From: Lachnospiraceae bacterium | Lineage (GTDB): Bacteria > Bacillota > Clostridia > Lachnospirales > Lachnospiraceae | Length of the DNA stretch: 56,941 nucleotides | Reading direction: 5' to 3' | Assembly (NCBI GenBank): GCA_015056795.1 | Contig: SVFO01000017.1 | Span: forward strand, 19,586 to 76,526 | In this document: piece after piece, positions 24,834-33,704 of the stretch | Layout: every line of letters begins with the position of its first letter | Position numbering within the stretch: the first letter of the stretch is position 1 | The notes under the pieces: generated by a model | Databases searched by the model: none | The model's input: only the letters and a program-made list of their open reading frames with translations | What the model was told of the DNA's origin: nothing | Translations under genes and position numbers: made by a program

Positions 24834-27578
24834 ATGAGAAACAATGAGAAGGAAGTACGGTACGTGGGACTCATCATGGAAGACATTTTCTCGGAGTTTG
24901 CCAAGGAAATCATCCATGGAATCTCAAACTCCGCCAAAGGAAAAGAGAATCTTCGTCTGGTCCTTTTGGTGGGGAGACAGAATGAAAAGGGGAATCTTGA
25001 GGATAAGCAGTTCCAGTATAAGACTGTTTACAACACCATCTATCGTCTGGAGGAAGCCTGCAGGTTTGACGGCCTGATCCTGACCTTTCCCAATACCTGG
25101 CCCATAGAGAAGGATGCCTTTGGGCTGAACAGGGTTAGCAATCTGTCTCTGCTTCCGAAGGTATTCATTGCGGCAAATAAGCCGGGGGAGATTACGGTTA
25201 ATTATGACAATGAATCCGGCATTCGGGAGGCCATGGATTACCTGATCAATACGCGTGGGATACGGCGCATCTGTATGCTTGGCGGAAGAGATGACAATCC
25301 GGACGCCATGAAAAGAAAGGACATTTTTATCAAGTGTCTTATGGAAAGTCATCTGGAATATGATGAGGACATGTACGAGAAATCCGACATGTCTGCCACC
25401 TGCTTTGAGGCGGCGGCAAACCTCCTCGACAGAAATCCCGACGCACAGGCTGTTTTTTGCGTCAATGACCCCGCTGCCATATCACTCTATTCGGTGATGG
25501 AGGAGCGGCACCTGGTTCCCGGCAGGGATTTACTGGTTTTTGGATTTGACAATACCCGTTCGGCGAGTGAAATCGTCCCGCCCCTGGCTTCCATAGGTCC
25601 TACGGAGGAGACGGTCGGGCAGAAGGCATTGGATGTTCTGATCGACATGATGGACGGGAAAAGGGTGGAGTCCGTTGTTTTGCCCACGAGCCTTTATGGC
25701 AGGGCATCCTGCCCGTTTGAACGGTTTGACTTTACGCAAAGGGATTTGCTTACCGTAAGCAAGACATCCATCAACCGCATGTTTGACGATTGTTTTTACC
25801 GCTATAAGAATGAGTATTTTGACAGCAGGTCCATTAACATGCGGCGGCTCTTTTACGAGATTATTTCCGGCATGCTCTATGCCATGAAACGGCGCTATGT
25901 CAGTGATGAGGAGTTCGTGAGAATCGGCAATCTGATCGACATATTCTTTGACAATAATGCCATGGACTATACTGATTCAACGAAGTTTTTGCAGAGTGTC
26001 GAGAGGCTGCAGGCCGGGATGAACAAGCTTCAGAAATCAGCGGCCACCAGCGTTAAAAACAACAGACTGTTCGTAAGAATGAAGGATCGCGCCATCGAAG
26101 CACAGGCGGGGCAGAGGAGCCGCAGAAACAATAAAATCAATTCGGGCCGGTACGTCATGCAGGATTTCCTGGTCGAGACAACGGACTTTGAGCGTACCGG
26201 AAGCAGCTCCGTGGAAAATATCATCCGGCATTTCGACATGCTGGGACTGAAAAATGCCGCACTGTATCTTTATGAGGAGCCGGTGGATTATCATTTTGAC
26301 GGTACGACGGCATTCCCAACGCATTTAAACCTTCGATGCGTCATGAAGGAAGGCGTCCTGTATATCCTGCCAAGCGACCGGCAGGACTGCGCGGTTGAAA
26401 GTATTTTTCAAAAAAAGGAGCTTCCGACGAGAGGACTTGGATACGTTCCCTTCCCCGTCTTTTTTGGAGCAAGGCTTTATGGTATTTTAATCTGCGAGCT
26501 GGAGAAGGAAACACCGGAACGCGGCGAATACATCGTGAGCACCTTAGGCAGGATTCTATATCTGAATGACATGGAGGTCATCAATTCTCCGAAGATCACG
26601 GAGGAGATGAAGAAGGCCAAACAAGATACCAGGGAGCAGAAAATCTTCGGACAGATCGCGGAAGGCCTTGCCTCGCATTATGACATCATATATTACGTGA
26701 ACTCCTTCAATTCAAGATATATGAAGTTCCGGGCCAACGACATCTTTGGCAATCTTGTTCTGCAGGAGGAGGGACATGACTTTTTTACGGATCTTCGTGC
26801 CAATGCGGCGAAAATCGTGCATCCCGAGGACAGGGAGCGCATTATCGGCATCCTTGGCAAAGATCACATCATAACCTCTCTGGAGGACCGGAAGCAATAT
26901 CATGCGGATTATCGTCTGCTGATTGACGGAAAGCCGCAATATACCAGACTGACCGTGAGCTGGGGAAGCGACAAGGTGCATTTTGTCATCGGCGTGGAGA
27001 ATGTCACGGAAGAGGTTCGCCGGGAGGAAGAGCACGTGCGGGCATTAAAGATGGCAAACGAGCTCGCCAGAAGAGATGGTCTTACGGGAGCCAAGAACAT
27101 CAACGCCTATCGTGAGGTGGAGGAGAGCCTTCAGAGAGAGATGGAGGATGGCATGGAGGAGCTTTCCTTTGCCATTGTACTGGCGGACATCAATAACCTG
27201 AAATATGTGAATGACACCTATGGACATAAAGCGGGAGATGATTATATCAGGGCGGCATGTAAGCTGATCTTTGACACCTTTGCTCACAGCCCCGTATTTC
27301 GCGTCGGCGGCGATGAGTTTGTAGTTGTCATGATGGGCTCTGATTATGAAAACAGAAGCGCATTGTTACAAAAGATTCGCGATCAGGTTTTGGAGAATCA
27401 AAGGAAAAGGGAGATGCATCCGGTCGTGGCGGTAGGCATTGCCACGTATGACGGAAAAACAGACCGAAGGGTTTCCGAGGTATACGAACGGGCCGATCAC
27501 GAGATGTATCGAAACAAAAATCATTTAAAAAATCTGCGAGCCATGGAGGAAGCGCGCCAAGGAACTGTACGGCCGTAA
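24834..27578 (+). CDS. LacI-type periplasmic-binding-like domain fused to GGDEF diguanylate cyclase
   Basis: 914-residue protein without signal peptide or membrane segment. Residues about 7-300 resemble the LacI/GalR sugar-binding domain (VGLIMEDIFSEFAKEIIHGI, GIRRICMLGGRDDN, DAQAVFCVNDPAAISLYSVM, LVFGFDNT), but the usual helix-turn-helix is absent. A central region (about 300-720) contains a coiled-coil-like part, a possible GAF-like segment and a PAS-like module (YYVNSFNSRYMKFRANDIFGN, VHPEDRERI). The C-terminal GGDEF domain has DINNLKYVNDTYGHKAGDDY and an intact G825-G826-D827-E828-F829. No RxxD inhibitory site precedes it. ATG 24834 is chosen over an upstream TTG since AAGGGG (24821-24826) fits it. 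It should synthesise c-di-GMP in response to a small, possibly sugar, ligand. Confidence 0.88.
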   Translation: MRNNEKEVRYVGLIMEDIFSEFAKEIIHGISNSAKGKENLRLVLLVGRQNEKGNLEDKQFQYKTVYNTIYRLEEACRFDGLILTFPNTWPIEKDAFGLNRVSNLSLLPKVFIAANKPGEITVNYDNESGIREAMDYLINTRGIRRICMLGGRDDNPDAMKRKDIFIKCLMESHLEYDEDMYEKSDMSATCFEAAANLLDRNPDAQAVFCVNDPAAISLYSVMEERHLVPGRDLLVFGFDNTRSASEIVPPLASIGPTEETVGQKALDVLIDMMDGKRVESVVLPTSLYGRASCPFERFDFTQRDLLTVSKTSINRMFDDCFYRYKNEYFDSRSINMRRLFYEIISGMLYAMKRRYVSDEEFVRIGNLIDIFFDNNAMDYTDSTKFLQSVERLQAGMNKLQKSAATSVKNNRLFVRMKDRAIEAQAGQRSRRNNKINSGRYVMQDFLVETTDFERTGSSSVENIIRHFDMLGLKNAALYLYEEPVDYHFDGTTAFPTHLNLRCVMKEGVLYILPSDRQDCAVESIFQKKELPTRGLGYVPFPVFFGARLYGILICELEKETPERGEYIVSTLGRILYLNDMEVINSPKITEEMKKAKQDTREQKIFGQIAEGLASHYDIIYYVNSFNSRYMKFRANDIFGNLVLQEEGHDFFTDLRANAAKIVHPEDRERIIGILGKDHIITSLEDRKQYHADYRLLIDGKPQYTRLTVSWGSDKVHFVIGVENVTEEVRREEEHVRALKMANELARRDGLTGAKNINAYREVEESLQREMEDGMEELSFAIVLADINNLKYVNDTYGHKAGDDYIRAACKLIFDTFAHSPVFRVGGDEFVVVMMGSDYENRSALLQKIRDQVLENQRKREMHPVVAVGIATYDGKTDRRVSEVYERADHEMYRNKNHLKNLRAMEEARQGTVRP

Positions 27579-27611
27579 GGCCTCCTGGCAGAAATAAGAG
27601 AGGATTTTAGA

Positions 27612-29036
27612 ATGGATGACGCACGGCAGAAGATGTCTCAGGAAATCGAGGAAATGAAACGCTTTCTTGATCTTGCAGACGTTCGGGAGTTTATCTATGA
27701 CATTGACAAGGATGAGTTGGTAAACCTGCGGTATGGCAAGAAGCGAGAGGTCTTTTATCGGGGACCGTTGGAGGCATGGGCTGAGGGTTTTATTAAACGC
27801 CAGGACGGAAAGGTGAATGAAAATTTCGGGGATTTTTATCATGCCTTGAAAAGCGGCGTGCCGTCCTTTCAACAGCATTACGAGTACAAGGGCCTGTATC
27901 GAAGCGCAAAGTTTGTCACGGAGGAAAAGCCAGAGGGTGGTAAGGTCATTTATGGCGTGATCATGACTGGTAAGCTCTCCGAACATGAGGACATTCGTTA
28001 CCAGCGAGCTTCTGACAAGGATGCCATGCTGGACATGCTTAACAAAAAGGCGATTGTCGAATATGCGAAGAGAACGCTAGAGAAGGATGACTGCCCGACC
28101 ACATATCTCATTATTTTTGATCTGGATCATTTTAAGCTGATCAATGATACCTATGGTCATCTCTATGGAGATGAAGTATTAGTGACTGTTTCGGGCATTA
28201 TCAACAAGGTCATTGGGGAGCATGGTGTTGTCGGCAGAATTGGTGGTGATGAGATCCTGATCGTGACGAAAGGAATCCATGACAAGGCGGAGCTTCGCCC
28301 GATGCTGAAGGAGCTTCGCATGGCAGTGGAGGAGGCCTATCAGGGTAAGACGGCAGGTTGCTCTTTGACCTGCAGCATGGGTACGGCAGCATATCCCGAT
28401 CATGGGAGCAGCTATATGGAGGTAATGGATATCGCGGATAAGATGCTGTATCTGGCAAAAGAAAAAGGACGTAACCGTTATATCATTTATACTCCGGAGC
28501 TGCATGAAAAATTAATTACCGCCAAGAATTCAGGAACGGCTCCCGTGATGGGCTTCCCTGCGGCATTTGACAATATTGGCATCATGCAGTACATGTTGGA
28601 TAATTATCTTCGAAAGGATGCCAGCACCAATGATACGGCATTCGCGAGTATTGGAAAATCCTTCCAGCTAAGTGAAATCCTGATTGTGTATGATAAGGGA
28701 AGAAATGGATTTCGATGGACGCCGGAGGGGGTAGGCTACGGAGAAAAGGATTTGACGTGGCTTTCCATGGATGAAAAATTGACCTCGCTTTTTGACAAGA
28801 ATCATTTACTTGTGATTGACGGCTTATATAACTTGACGGATGATCAGAAGTTCCTGTTGGAGCCTTTAACGCAGAGAGGCGTTGAATCCGCGATCTTTTA
28901 TCAGATGCTTGATAAGGGTGTCACGGAAGGCTATGTCATGTTTGCAAAGAAAATTCAGAGACAGCGGTGGGCGGAATATGAGCTTCTCGCACTGTCAACG
29001 ATCGCAAAGATTTTTGAGATATCCATTTACCATTAA
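27612..29036 (+). CDS. GGDEF diguanylate cyclase with C-terminal sensor-like domain
   Basis: 474-residue cytosolic protein. Residues 1-125 form a small N-terminal PAS-like domain (VREFIYDIDKDELVNLRYGKKREVFY). The GGDEF domain is at about 130-300 with FDLDHFKLINDTYGHLYGDE and G211-G212-D213-E214-I215, the final Ile replacing Phe, which is a tolerated variant. No RxxD inhibitory site is visible. Residues about 305-474 form an additional mixed domain resembling a GAF-type sensor (AFASIGKSFQLSEILIVYDK, GVESAIFYQMLDKGVTEGYVMF). Most GGDEF proteins end at the catalytic domain, so this placement is unusual. It lies 33 bp after the preceding gene and 17 bp before the next in the c-di-GMP operon. Confidence 0.9.
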   Translation: MDDARQKMSQEIEEMKRFLDLADVREFIYDIDKDELVNLRYGKKREVFYRGPLEAWAEGFIKRQDGKVNENFGDFYHALKSGVPSFQQHYEYKGLYRSAKFVTEEKPEGGKVIYGVIMTGKLSEHEDIRYQRASDKDAMLDMLNKKAIVEYAKRTLEKDDCPTTYLIIFDLDHFKLINDTYGHLYGDEVLVTVSGIINKVIGEHGVVGRIGGDEILIVTKGIHDKAELRPMLKELRMAVEEAYQGKTAGCSLTCSMGTAAYPDHGSSYMEVMDIADKMLYLAKEKGRNRYIIYTPELHEKLITAKNSGTAPVMGFPAAFDNIGIMQYMLDNYLRKDASTNDTAFASIGKSFQLSEILIVYDKGRNGFRWTPEGVGYGEKDLTWLSMDEKLTSLFDKNHLLVIDGLYNLTDDQKFLLEPLTQRGVESAIFYQMLDKGVTEGYVMFAKKIQRQRWAEYELLALSTIAKIFEISIYH

Positions 29037-29053
29037 GACAAGGGGGATCCCGC

Positions 29054-30724
29054 ATGATCGTAGAAATACCGGAAAGCTCAAAAAAACAACTGGATGCTCT
29101 GTTTGAAATATTATCCATTGTGGCAGAAGGCACCTATGTCTATCTGTGCGATTTGGATTACGATTTTTCCAGATGGTCCAGGGCGGCGGTCGAAACCTTT
29201 GACCTGCCGTCTGAGTATATGTATAATGCAGGGGAAATCTGGGAGGAGCATGTTCACCCGGAGGACCGGGAAGCCTATCATGCCAGCATTGAGGAGATTT
29301 TCGCCGGAAAGGTAACGCAGCATGACATGCAATATCGCGCCCAGAAGAGCGATTGGGATTACGTGGTTTGTACCTGCAGGGGGCTTGTCATTAATGGCCC
29401 ACAGGGAAAGCCGAAATATTTTGGAGGCATCATACGGAATCAGGGCGTCAGCGCGAACATTGATGCGTTGACGGGACTTAGAAACCTGTATGGTTTTTTT
29501 GAGGACGTGGCAAACCTCATTGAGCGTGCACAAACGGCAGTCCTTTGCATGATCGGCATCAGCAGCTTTACGGAAATCAACGAAATGTACGGATATCATT
29601 TCGGAAATCTCGTGCTTCAGAAATTTGGAAGATATTTGCGGGATCAGATCGGGAACAAGGGCTGTGTCTATCGCATGGATGGCACTAAATTCAGCGTTAT
29701 CAGCAGTACCTCGGACATAGAGACCATGAAGCGCGTATACCGGGAATTCCGTGAATACTTTCAGAAGGGCGTAAAGGTGGACGGCAAGTTTTTGAGCATG
29801 CATCTCAATGCGGGCATTCTGAAGCTGGACAATTTTGAGATTGACGATCAGACGGCCTATGCCTGCCTGAATTTCGCATATGGGGAATCCAAGATCCGGA
29901 GACAGGGCGACGTCGTGGAATTTCAGAATCAGCTGACGGGAGAAAAACAGAGTAATCTGGAACGGATCCACGTCATTCGAAATTCTATTGTACAGGATTT
30001 TCAGGGCTTCTATTTACTGTATCAGCCGGTTGTTCACGCACAAACGGAGCAGCTGGTCGGGGCAGAGGCGCTGATTCGATGGAAGAATGACTTCTATGGC
30101 TGCGTTGTTCCCGATCTCTTTATTCCCGTACTCGAGCGCGACGCACTGTTTCCGAAGCTTGGGAAATGGATCCTGAGAACGGCGCTGCGCGGTGCGAAAC
30201 AGATTTTGGAGAAAAAGCCCGGTTTTATCATCAATGTCAATCTGTCTTATTCGCAGCTGGAAAAGCCGGATTTTGCAGACATGGTGATCGGGATATTGGA
30301 GGAAGAGCAGTTCCCGCCCGGAAATCTGTGTCTGGAGGTGACGGAGCGTTGTAAGCTCCTCGATTTGTCCCTGTTAAAGAACGTGATCGCATGCCTGCGC
30401 GCGAAGGGCATACAGTTTGCACTGGATGATTTTGGAACGGGATTTTCCTCTCTTGGCATTGCAAAGACGCTTCCGTTCGATATCATCAAGATCGACCGGA
30501 GCTTTGTCATGGACATAGAGGAGAGTGACAGGGATCGCGAGCTGATTGCAAGATTTACGGAGTTTGCTGCCTCCTTTGGAGCGGGCATCTGCGTGGAAGG
30601 AATTGAGACCACGGGCATGCGCGACATTCTGCAAAACTACAGCGTATCAAGCTTCCAGGGATATTATTATTCCAAGCCCGTAACGCTGGAGGAGCTCTTA
30701 AACAGCCGCTTTTTGAAGCCATAG
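29054..30724 (+). CDS. PAS - degenerate GGDEF - EAL c-di-GMP phosphodiesterase
   Basis: 556-residue cytosolic protein. A PAS domain covers about residues 20-130 (YVYLCDLDYDFSRWSRAAVETFDLP, HPEDREAYHASI). The GGDEF domain (about 140-300) is catalytically dead: the signature is D209-G210-T211-K212-F213. It may instead bind GTP or serve in dimerisation. The EAL domain (about 310-550) is intact: E338-A339-L340, NVNLS, LEVTERC, LDDFGTGFSS, IKIDRSF, EGIET and QGYYYSKP. It is therefore expected to hydrolyse c-di-GMP, opposing the two cyclases encoded upstream. ATG 29054 follows AAGGGGGATCC. Last gene of the operon; a 104-bp gap with no clear terminator follows. Confidence 0.93.
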   Translation: MIVEIPESSKKQLDALFEILSIVAEGTYVYLCDLDYDFSRWSRAAVETFDLPSEYMYNAGEIWEEHVHPEDREAYHASIEEIFAGKVTQHDMQYRAQKSDWDYVVCTCRGLVINGPQGKPKYFGGIIRNQGVSANIDALTGLRNLYGFFEDVANLIERAQTAVLCMIGISSFTEINEMYGYHFGNLVLQKFGRYLRDQIGNKGCVYRMDGTKFSVISSTSDIETMKRVYREFREYFQKGVKVDGKFLSMHLNAGILKLDNFEIDDQTAYACLNFAYGESKIRRQGDVVEFQNQLTGEKQSNLERIHVIRNSIVQDFQGFYLLYQPVVHAQTEQLVGAEALIRWKNDFYGCVVPDLFIPVLERDALFPKLGKWILRTALRGAKQILEKKPGFIINVNLSYSQLEKPDFADMVIGILEEEQFPPGNLCLEVTERCKLLDLSLLKNVIACLRAKGIQFALDDFGTGFSSLGIAKTLPFDIIKIDRSFVMDIEESDRDRELIARFTEFAASFGAGICVEGIETTGMRDILQNYSVSSFQGYYYSKPVTLEELLNSRFLKP

Positions 30725-30828
30725 GCATACGGAACCAAGAGAAAACAAAGACGTAATGAGTTTGATGGATAATACAAAAGAAGCAGTATATGCGTAACAG
30801 CATAAGAAAAAAATGAGGGGATAAGAGC

Positions 30829-32217
30829 ATGAAAACATCAAAGAAAGAACGAGAGTATGCGCTTTCGCATTTTAACGAGGTGCATCACACGACCTTAAAC
30901 CCGGAAGGGCCGGGCGTGGTCAGAATCCATTTGGTTCCGCCGCTTTTGAAGGACGGAGAGCTGGAGGCCAGCGTTGCCATTATCAATGGTCAGGACGTGA
31001 TTCCGATCAACCGTTCCTGGAGCATTTTGCTCACGGAGTTTATCGAATCCGTGAATGCCTATGCAGGACGAGAGGTGACGGACGAGGAGGCAAAGGCCAT
31101 CGTTGATAAAACCTGTGCGAATGTTAAAAAGGTCTATCCTTTTGTATTTAAGAGTCGTCTCCGTAAGGATGTCCAGAAAATTATGGAGACCTTCAAGCAT
31201 ATTGCATATGGTGAGCCCGTGGAAGAGAGCATTGGCTATGTCAACATGGGCGAATACGCGCCTTACATGCGTGCACCGCACAGAATGGATCTCATGGTGA
31301 GTGCCATGACCAAGGAAGGAAAGTGGCACTGCAACCAAAACTGCGTTCATTGCTATGCGGCAGGGCAAAATCAATCCTCCGAAGAGGAGCTTTCCACGGA
31401 GCAGTGGAAGCAGATCTTGGATAAGTGCCGCTCGGTTGGCATTCCTCAGGTGACTTTTACCGGCGGGGAACCGACGATGCGTGAGGATCTGTTTGAACTG
31501 ATCGATTATGCAAAGTGGTTTATTACGAGACTCAATACCAATGGCATCAAGCTGACGAAGGAATATTGCGAGCAGCTGAAAAAGGCATCCCTCGACAGCG
31601 CACAGATTACGTTCTATTCCAGCGATGAGGCGATTCACAATCAGCTCGTGGGCGCTCCAAAATATCAGGAGACCGTTGCGGGCATTGAAAATGCGTTGGC
31701 AGCAGGAATCAATTTGAGCATCAACACGCCTCTTTGTACGCTGAACAGAGATTATGTGAAGACGCTGGAATTCCTGCATGAAAAGGGTGTGCTCTATGTT
31801 ACCTGCTCAGGACTGATTACCACGGGAAATGCAGCAAAGGACGATTCCGAAAGCCTGCAGCTTACCCTGCCTGAGATCCGCGAGATTTTGAAGGATGCCG
31901 TGAAGTACTGCTATGCAAATGGCATGGAAATCAGCTTTACCTCGCCTGGTTGGGTGGATGATGATTATTGTAAGGAGCTTGGCATTAGCACGCCGAATTG
32001 CGGTGCGTGCCTGAGCAACATGGCAATTACGCCAGGTGGCAACGTGGTTCCCTGCCAGAGCTGGTTGAATGACGCACCTCTGGGCAATTTCTTAAAGGAC
32101 GATTGGGACAAGATTTGGAATGGCGAAACCTGTAAGGAGCGGAGAAAGTATTCCTCGATGATGCTTTGTGAGTGCCCGCTTCGGATTCATCGCGGAAAGG
32201 CAGGGCAGAAGGCATGA
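30829..32217 (+). CDS. Radical SAM/SPASM peptide- or protein-modifying enzyme
   Basis: 462-residue radical SAM enzyme. The SAM-cluster cysteines are C168, C172 and C175 (CNQNCVHC), followed by VTFTGGEPTMRED (SAM-binding GGE) and LNTNG. The C-terminal SPASM region has C391, C394, C409, C435, C447 and C449, arranged to hold additional [4Fe-4S] clusters, with the family phrase ITPGGNVVPCQSWLNDAPLGN. SPASM enzymes usually modify peptides or proteins, often forming thioethers from Cys. Residues about 50-110 (INRSWSILLTEFIESVNAY onward) have a pattern reminiscent of PqqD-like peptide-recognition domains; this is tentative. Its stop overlaps the ATG of the next gene by 4 nt. That gene encodes a Cys-Ala repeat protein, its likely substrate. 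Confidence 0.9.
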   Translation: MKTSKKEREYALSHFNEVHHTTLNPEGPGVVRIHLVPPLLKDGELEASVAIINGQDVIPINRSWSILLTEFIESVNAYAGREVTDEEAKAIVDKTCANVKKVYPFVFKSRLRKDVQKIMETFKHIAYGEPVEESIGYVNMGEYAPYMRAPHRMDLMVSAMTKEGKWHCNQNCVHCYAAGQNQSSEEELSTEQWKQILDKCRSVGIPQVTFTGGEPTMREDLFELIDYAKWFITRLNTNGIKLTKEYCEQLKKASLDSAQITFYSSDEAIHNQLVGAPKYQETVAGIENALAAGINLSINTPLCTLNRDYVKTLEFLHEKGVLYVTCSGLITTGNAAKDDSESLQLTLPEIREILKDAVKYCYANGMEISFTSPGWVDDDYCKELGISTPNCGACLSNMAITPGGNVVPCQSWLNDAPLGNFLKDDWDKIWNGETCKERRKYSSMMLCECPLRIHRGKAGQKA

Positions 32218-33416
32218 GAAAGAGTATAAAGATTTGGGCGTTCGCGCTGCTGCTGGCAATGGTGATTCCGTTCTTGGGAGCAAAGGCGCAGGCAAAGGAT
32301 CTGGATCAGATTCGAGATTATGAGATTACGATTGACGTCAATCAGGACGGCACTTTAAACATGACTTATCACATCGAGTGGGAGGTATTGGACTCGACCT
32401 CTGAGGGGCCTCTGACTTGGGTAAAGATTGGTATTCCCAACAATAAGTATGTTTCCATGAAGAAGATCTCCAGCAACATCAAGAAGATCGGTTATTATTC
32501 CTCTGGCGGAAGCTATGCAAGGATTGATTTTGACAAATCCTACCGCGCAGGTGACATTGTAAAGTTTGAATTTCAGCTGGTACAGGACTATGTTTACCAG
32601 ATGAATCAGTTTACGGAGGGCGAGACGGTCTATGGTTTTACGCCTGGTTGGTTCAACGACATTAAGGTGGATAAGCTGGTGATTCGCTGGAACGCGGACA
32701 AGGCCATTTCGACGGAGCCTGCGGCTGAGAAGATGAGCTATAATGGTGGGACCTATTTTGTTTGGACGGAAGAGAACGTGAAAAAGGGCGGTAAGTTCCC
32801 TGTTCAGGTGACCTATCCCAATAATGCCTTCTCCTTTGACATTTCCAAAATGCAGATTCAAGGAGATAAGACGGCGGAAAGAGGTGCCATTTTTGCAGGC
32901 ATCGTTTTGGGAGCTGCTCTCATTGGTTTCATTGGTTTGATTGTTGCTGCACTTGCTTATGACGCTACGGCAAACATGAAGGCATCAACGAAGATCACGC
33001 GTACTAAGATTGTGTACCATGATACCTGCCCTGGCTGCGGCGGTGCGAGAACTGAGGGAAAGAACAACTGTCCTTACTGTGGAGCAAGCCTGATCAAGAG
33101 TGAGGAGATCATCAAGGAAGAGGAGATTCCGAAGGAGGAGAAGGCCCTTCGAAAGAAGAAAACCGATGGCTTGTATCCTTATTCGTCCTCACCGAATACC
33201 TATATGTTGGTTCACGTGACGCATGTGCCCGTGGTGAGATCGTCTTCCTCCTCAGGCAGAAGTAGTAGCTGTGCACATAGCTCCTGTGCATGTGCCTGCG
33301 CTTGTGCGTGTGCCTGCGCCGGAGGCGGTAGAGCGGGATGTAGCACGAAGGACTTCTACAACACGAACCTGAAGCTCAGACAGCTCTATCTCAAAAACAA
33401 TAAGTCTAATTTGTAG
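32214..33416 (+). CDS. Membrane protein with zinc ribbon and Cys-Ala repeat tail; candidate rSAM substrate
   Basis: 400-residue protein. ATG 32214 overlaps the rSAM stop (ATGA). Residues 1-27 are a signal peptide ending AKAQA. Residues 28-220 form a beta-rich, probably extracytoplasmic domain like the N-terminal part of DUF2207 proteins (YEITIDVNQDGTLNMTYHIEWEV). A transmembrane helix spans about 224-249, placing the rest inside. A zinc ribbon follows (C272-x2-C275, C286-x2-C289), then a Lys/Glu linker, a Ser-rich stretch and a tail with C353-A354, six consecutive Cys-Ala units (358-369), GGGRAGCS (370-377) and KDFY. Codons in the repeat alternate TGT/TGC and GCA/GCC/GCT/GCG, which argues for selection on the protein rather than DNA slippage. 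The overlap with the rSAM gene suggests the Cys-rich tail is modified. Function is unknown. Confidence 0.88.
   Translation: MRKSIKIWAFALLLAMVIPFLGAKAQAKDLDQIRDYEITIDVNQDGTLNMTYHIEWEVLDSTSEGPLTWVKIGIPNNKYVSMKKISSNIKKIGYYSSGGSYARIDFDKSYRAGDIVKFEFQLVQDYVYQMNQFTEGETVYGFTPGWFNDIKVDKLVIRWNADKAISTEPAAEKMSYNGGTYFVWTEENVKKGGKFPVQVTYPNNAFSFDISKMQIQGDKTAERGAIFAGIVLGAALIGFIGLIVAALAYDATANMKASTKITRTKIVYHDTCPGCGGARTEGKNNCPYCGASLIKSEEIIKEEEIPKEEKALRKKKTDGLYPYSSSPNTYMLVHVTHVPVVRSSSSSGRSSSCAHSSCACACACACACAGGGRAGCSTKDFYNTNLKLRQLYLKNNKSNL
33285..33320 (+). repeat. Six-unit Cys-Ala coding repeat
   Basis: Six consecutive Cys-Ala codon pairs (residues 358-369 of the membrane protein), preceded by one more Cys-Ala at 33270-33275 and followed by the conserved-looking GGGRAGCS. 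The synonymous codons differ between units. Confidence 0.95.
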
Positions 33417-33421
33417 AATGA

Positions 33422-33494
33422 CTCGGGGCTTGGTTGGGATCATCTTTCTAGTAGACTTTAGACCTAGAAAGATAATCCCAACCATCCCCTCGAG
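33422..33494 (+). repeat. Palindromic intergenic repeat, copy 3 (plus orientation)
   Basis: Begins 6 nt after the stop of the Cys-Ala protein gene. The left end is CTCGGGGCTTGG, the core TCTTTCTAG and CTAGAAAGA, the loop TAGACTTTAGACC and the right end CCCCTCGAG. The variable stem is TTGGGAT against ATCCCAA, complementary but unlike copies 1 and 2. No T-run follows. Confidence 0.9.
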
Positions 33495-33588
33495 GATATT
33501 GCAAGTTTTATTATATTACAAACAAAATATTTGCCGTGGAAGCTAGCTTGTGTAGGTGTTTTATCTAGTAATAATGATATTAGTTTAT

Positions 33589-33664
33589 ATGAGATAGAGT
33601 TGTTTGTAAAATGGGAGAATTTGTGTGAGGATGGGGCAAAAGTTGTTTGGATGAGATAGAGTTG
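33589..33664 (+). repeat. 14-bp direct repeat upstream of the glycosidase operon
   Basis: ATGAGATAGAGTTG occurs at 33589-33602 and again at 33651-33664, 62 bp apart. AGTTGTTTG also repeats at about 33599 and 33641. They lie between repeat copy 3 and the ATG at 33705 and could be an operator or a small duplication. Confidence 0.5.
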
Positions 33665-33704
33665 ACTTAGTGGAAAATGAGTACTGATAGGATAGGGGTT
33701 GAGG

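Noticed and set aside
30895..31779. 294-aa open frame on the minus strand opposite the radical SAM gene
   Set aside because: It mirrors a well-supported rSAM gene and has no recognisable motif or RBS.
33240..33345. Cys-Ala run as a DNA microsatellite
   Set aside because: Synonymous codons vary irregularly between units, so simple slippage of a DNA repeat does not explain it.
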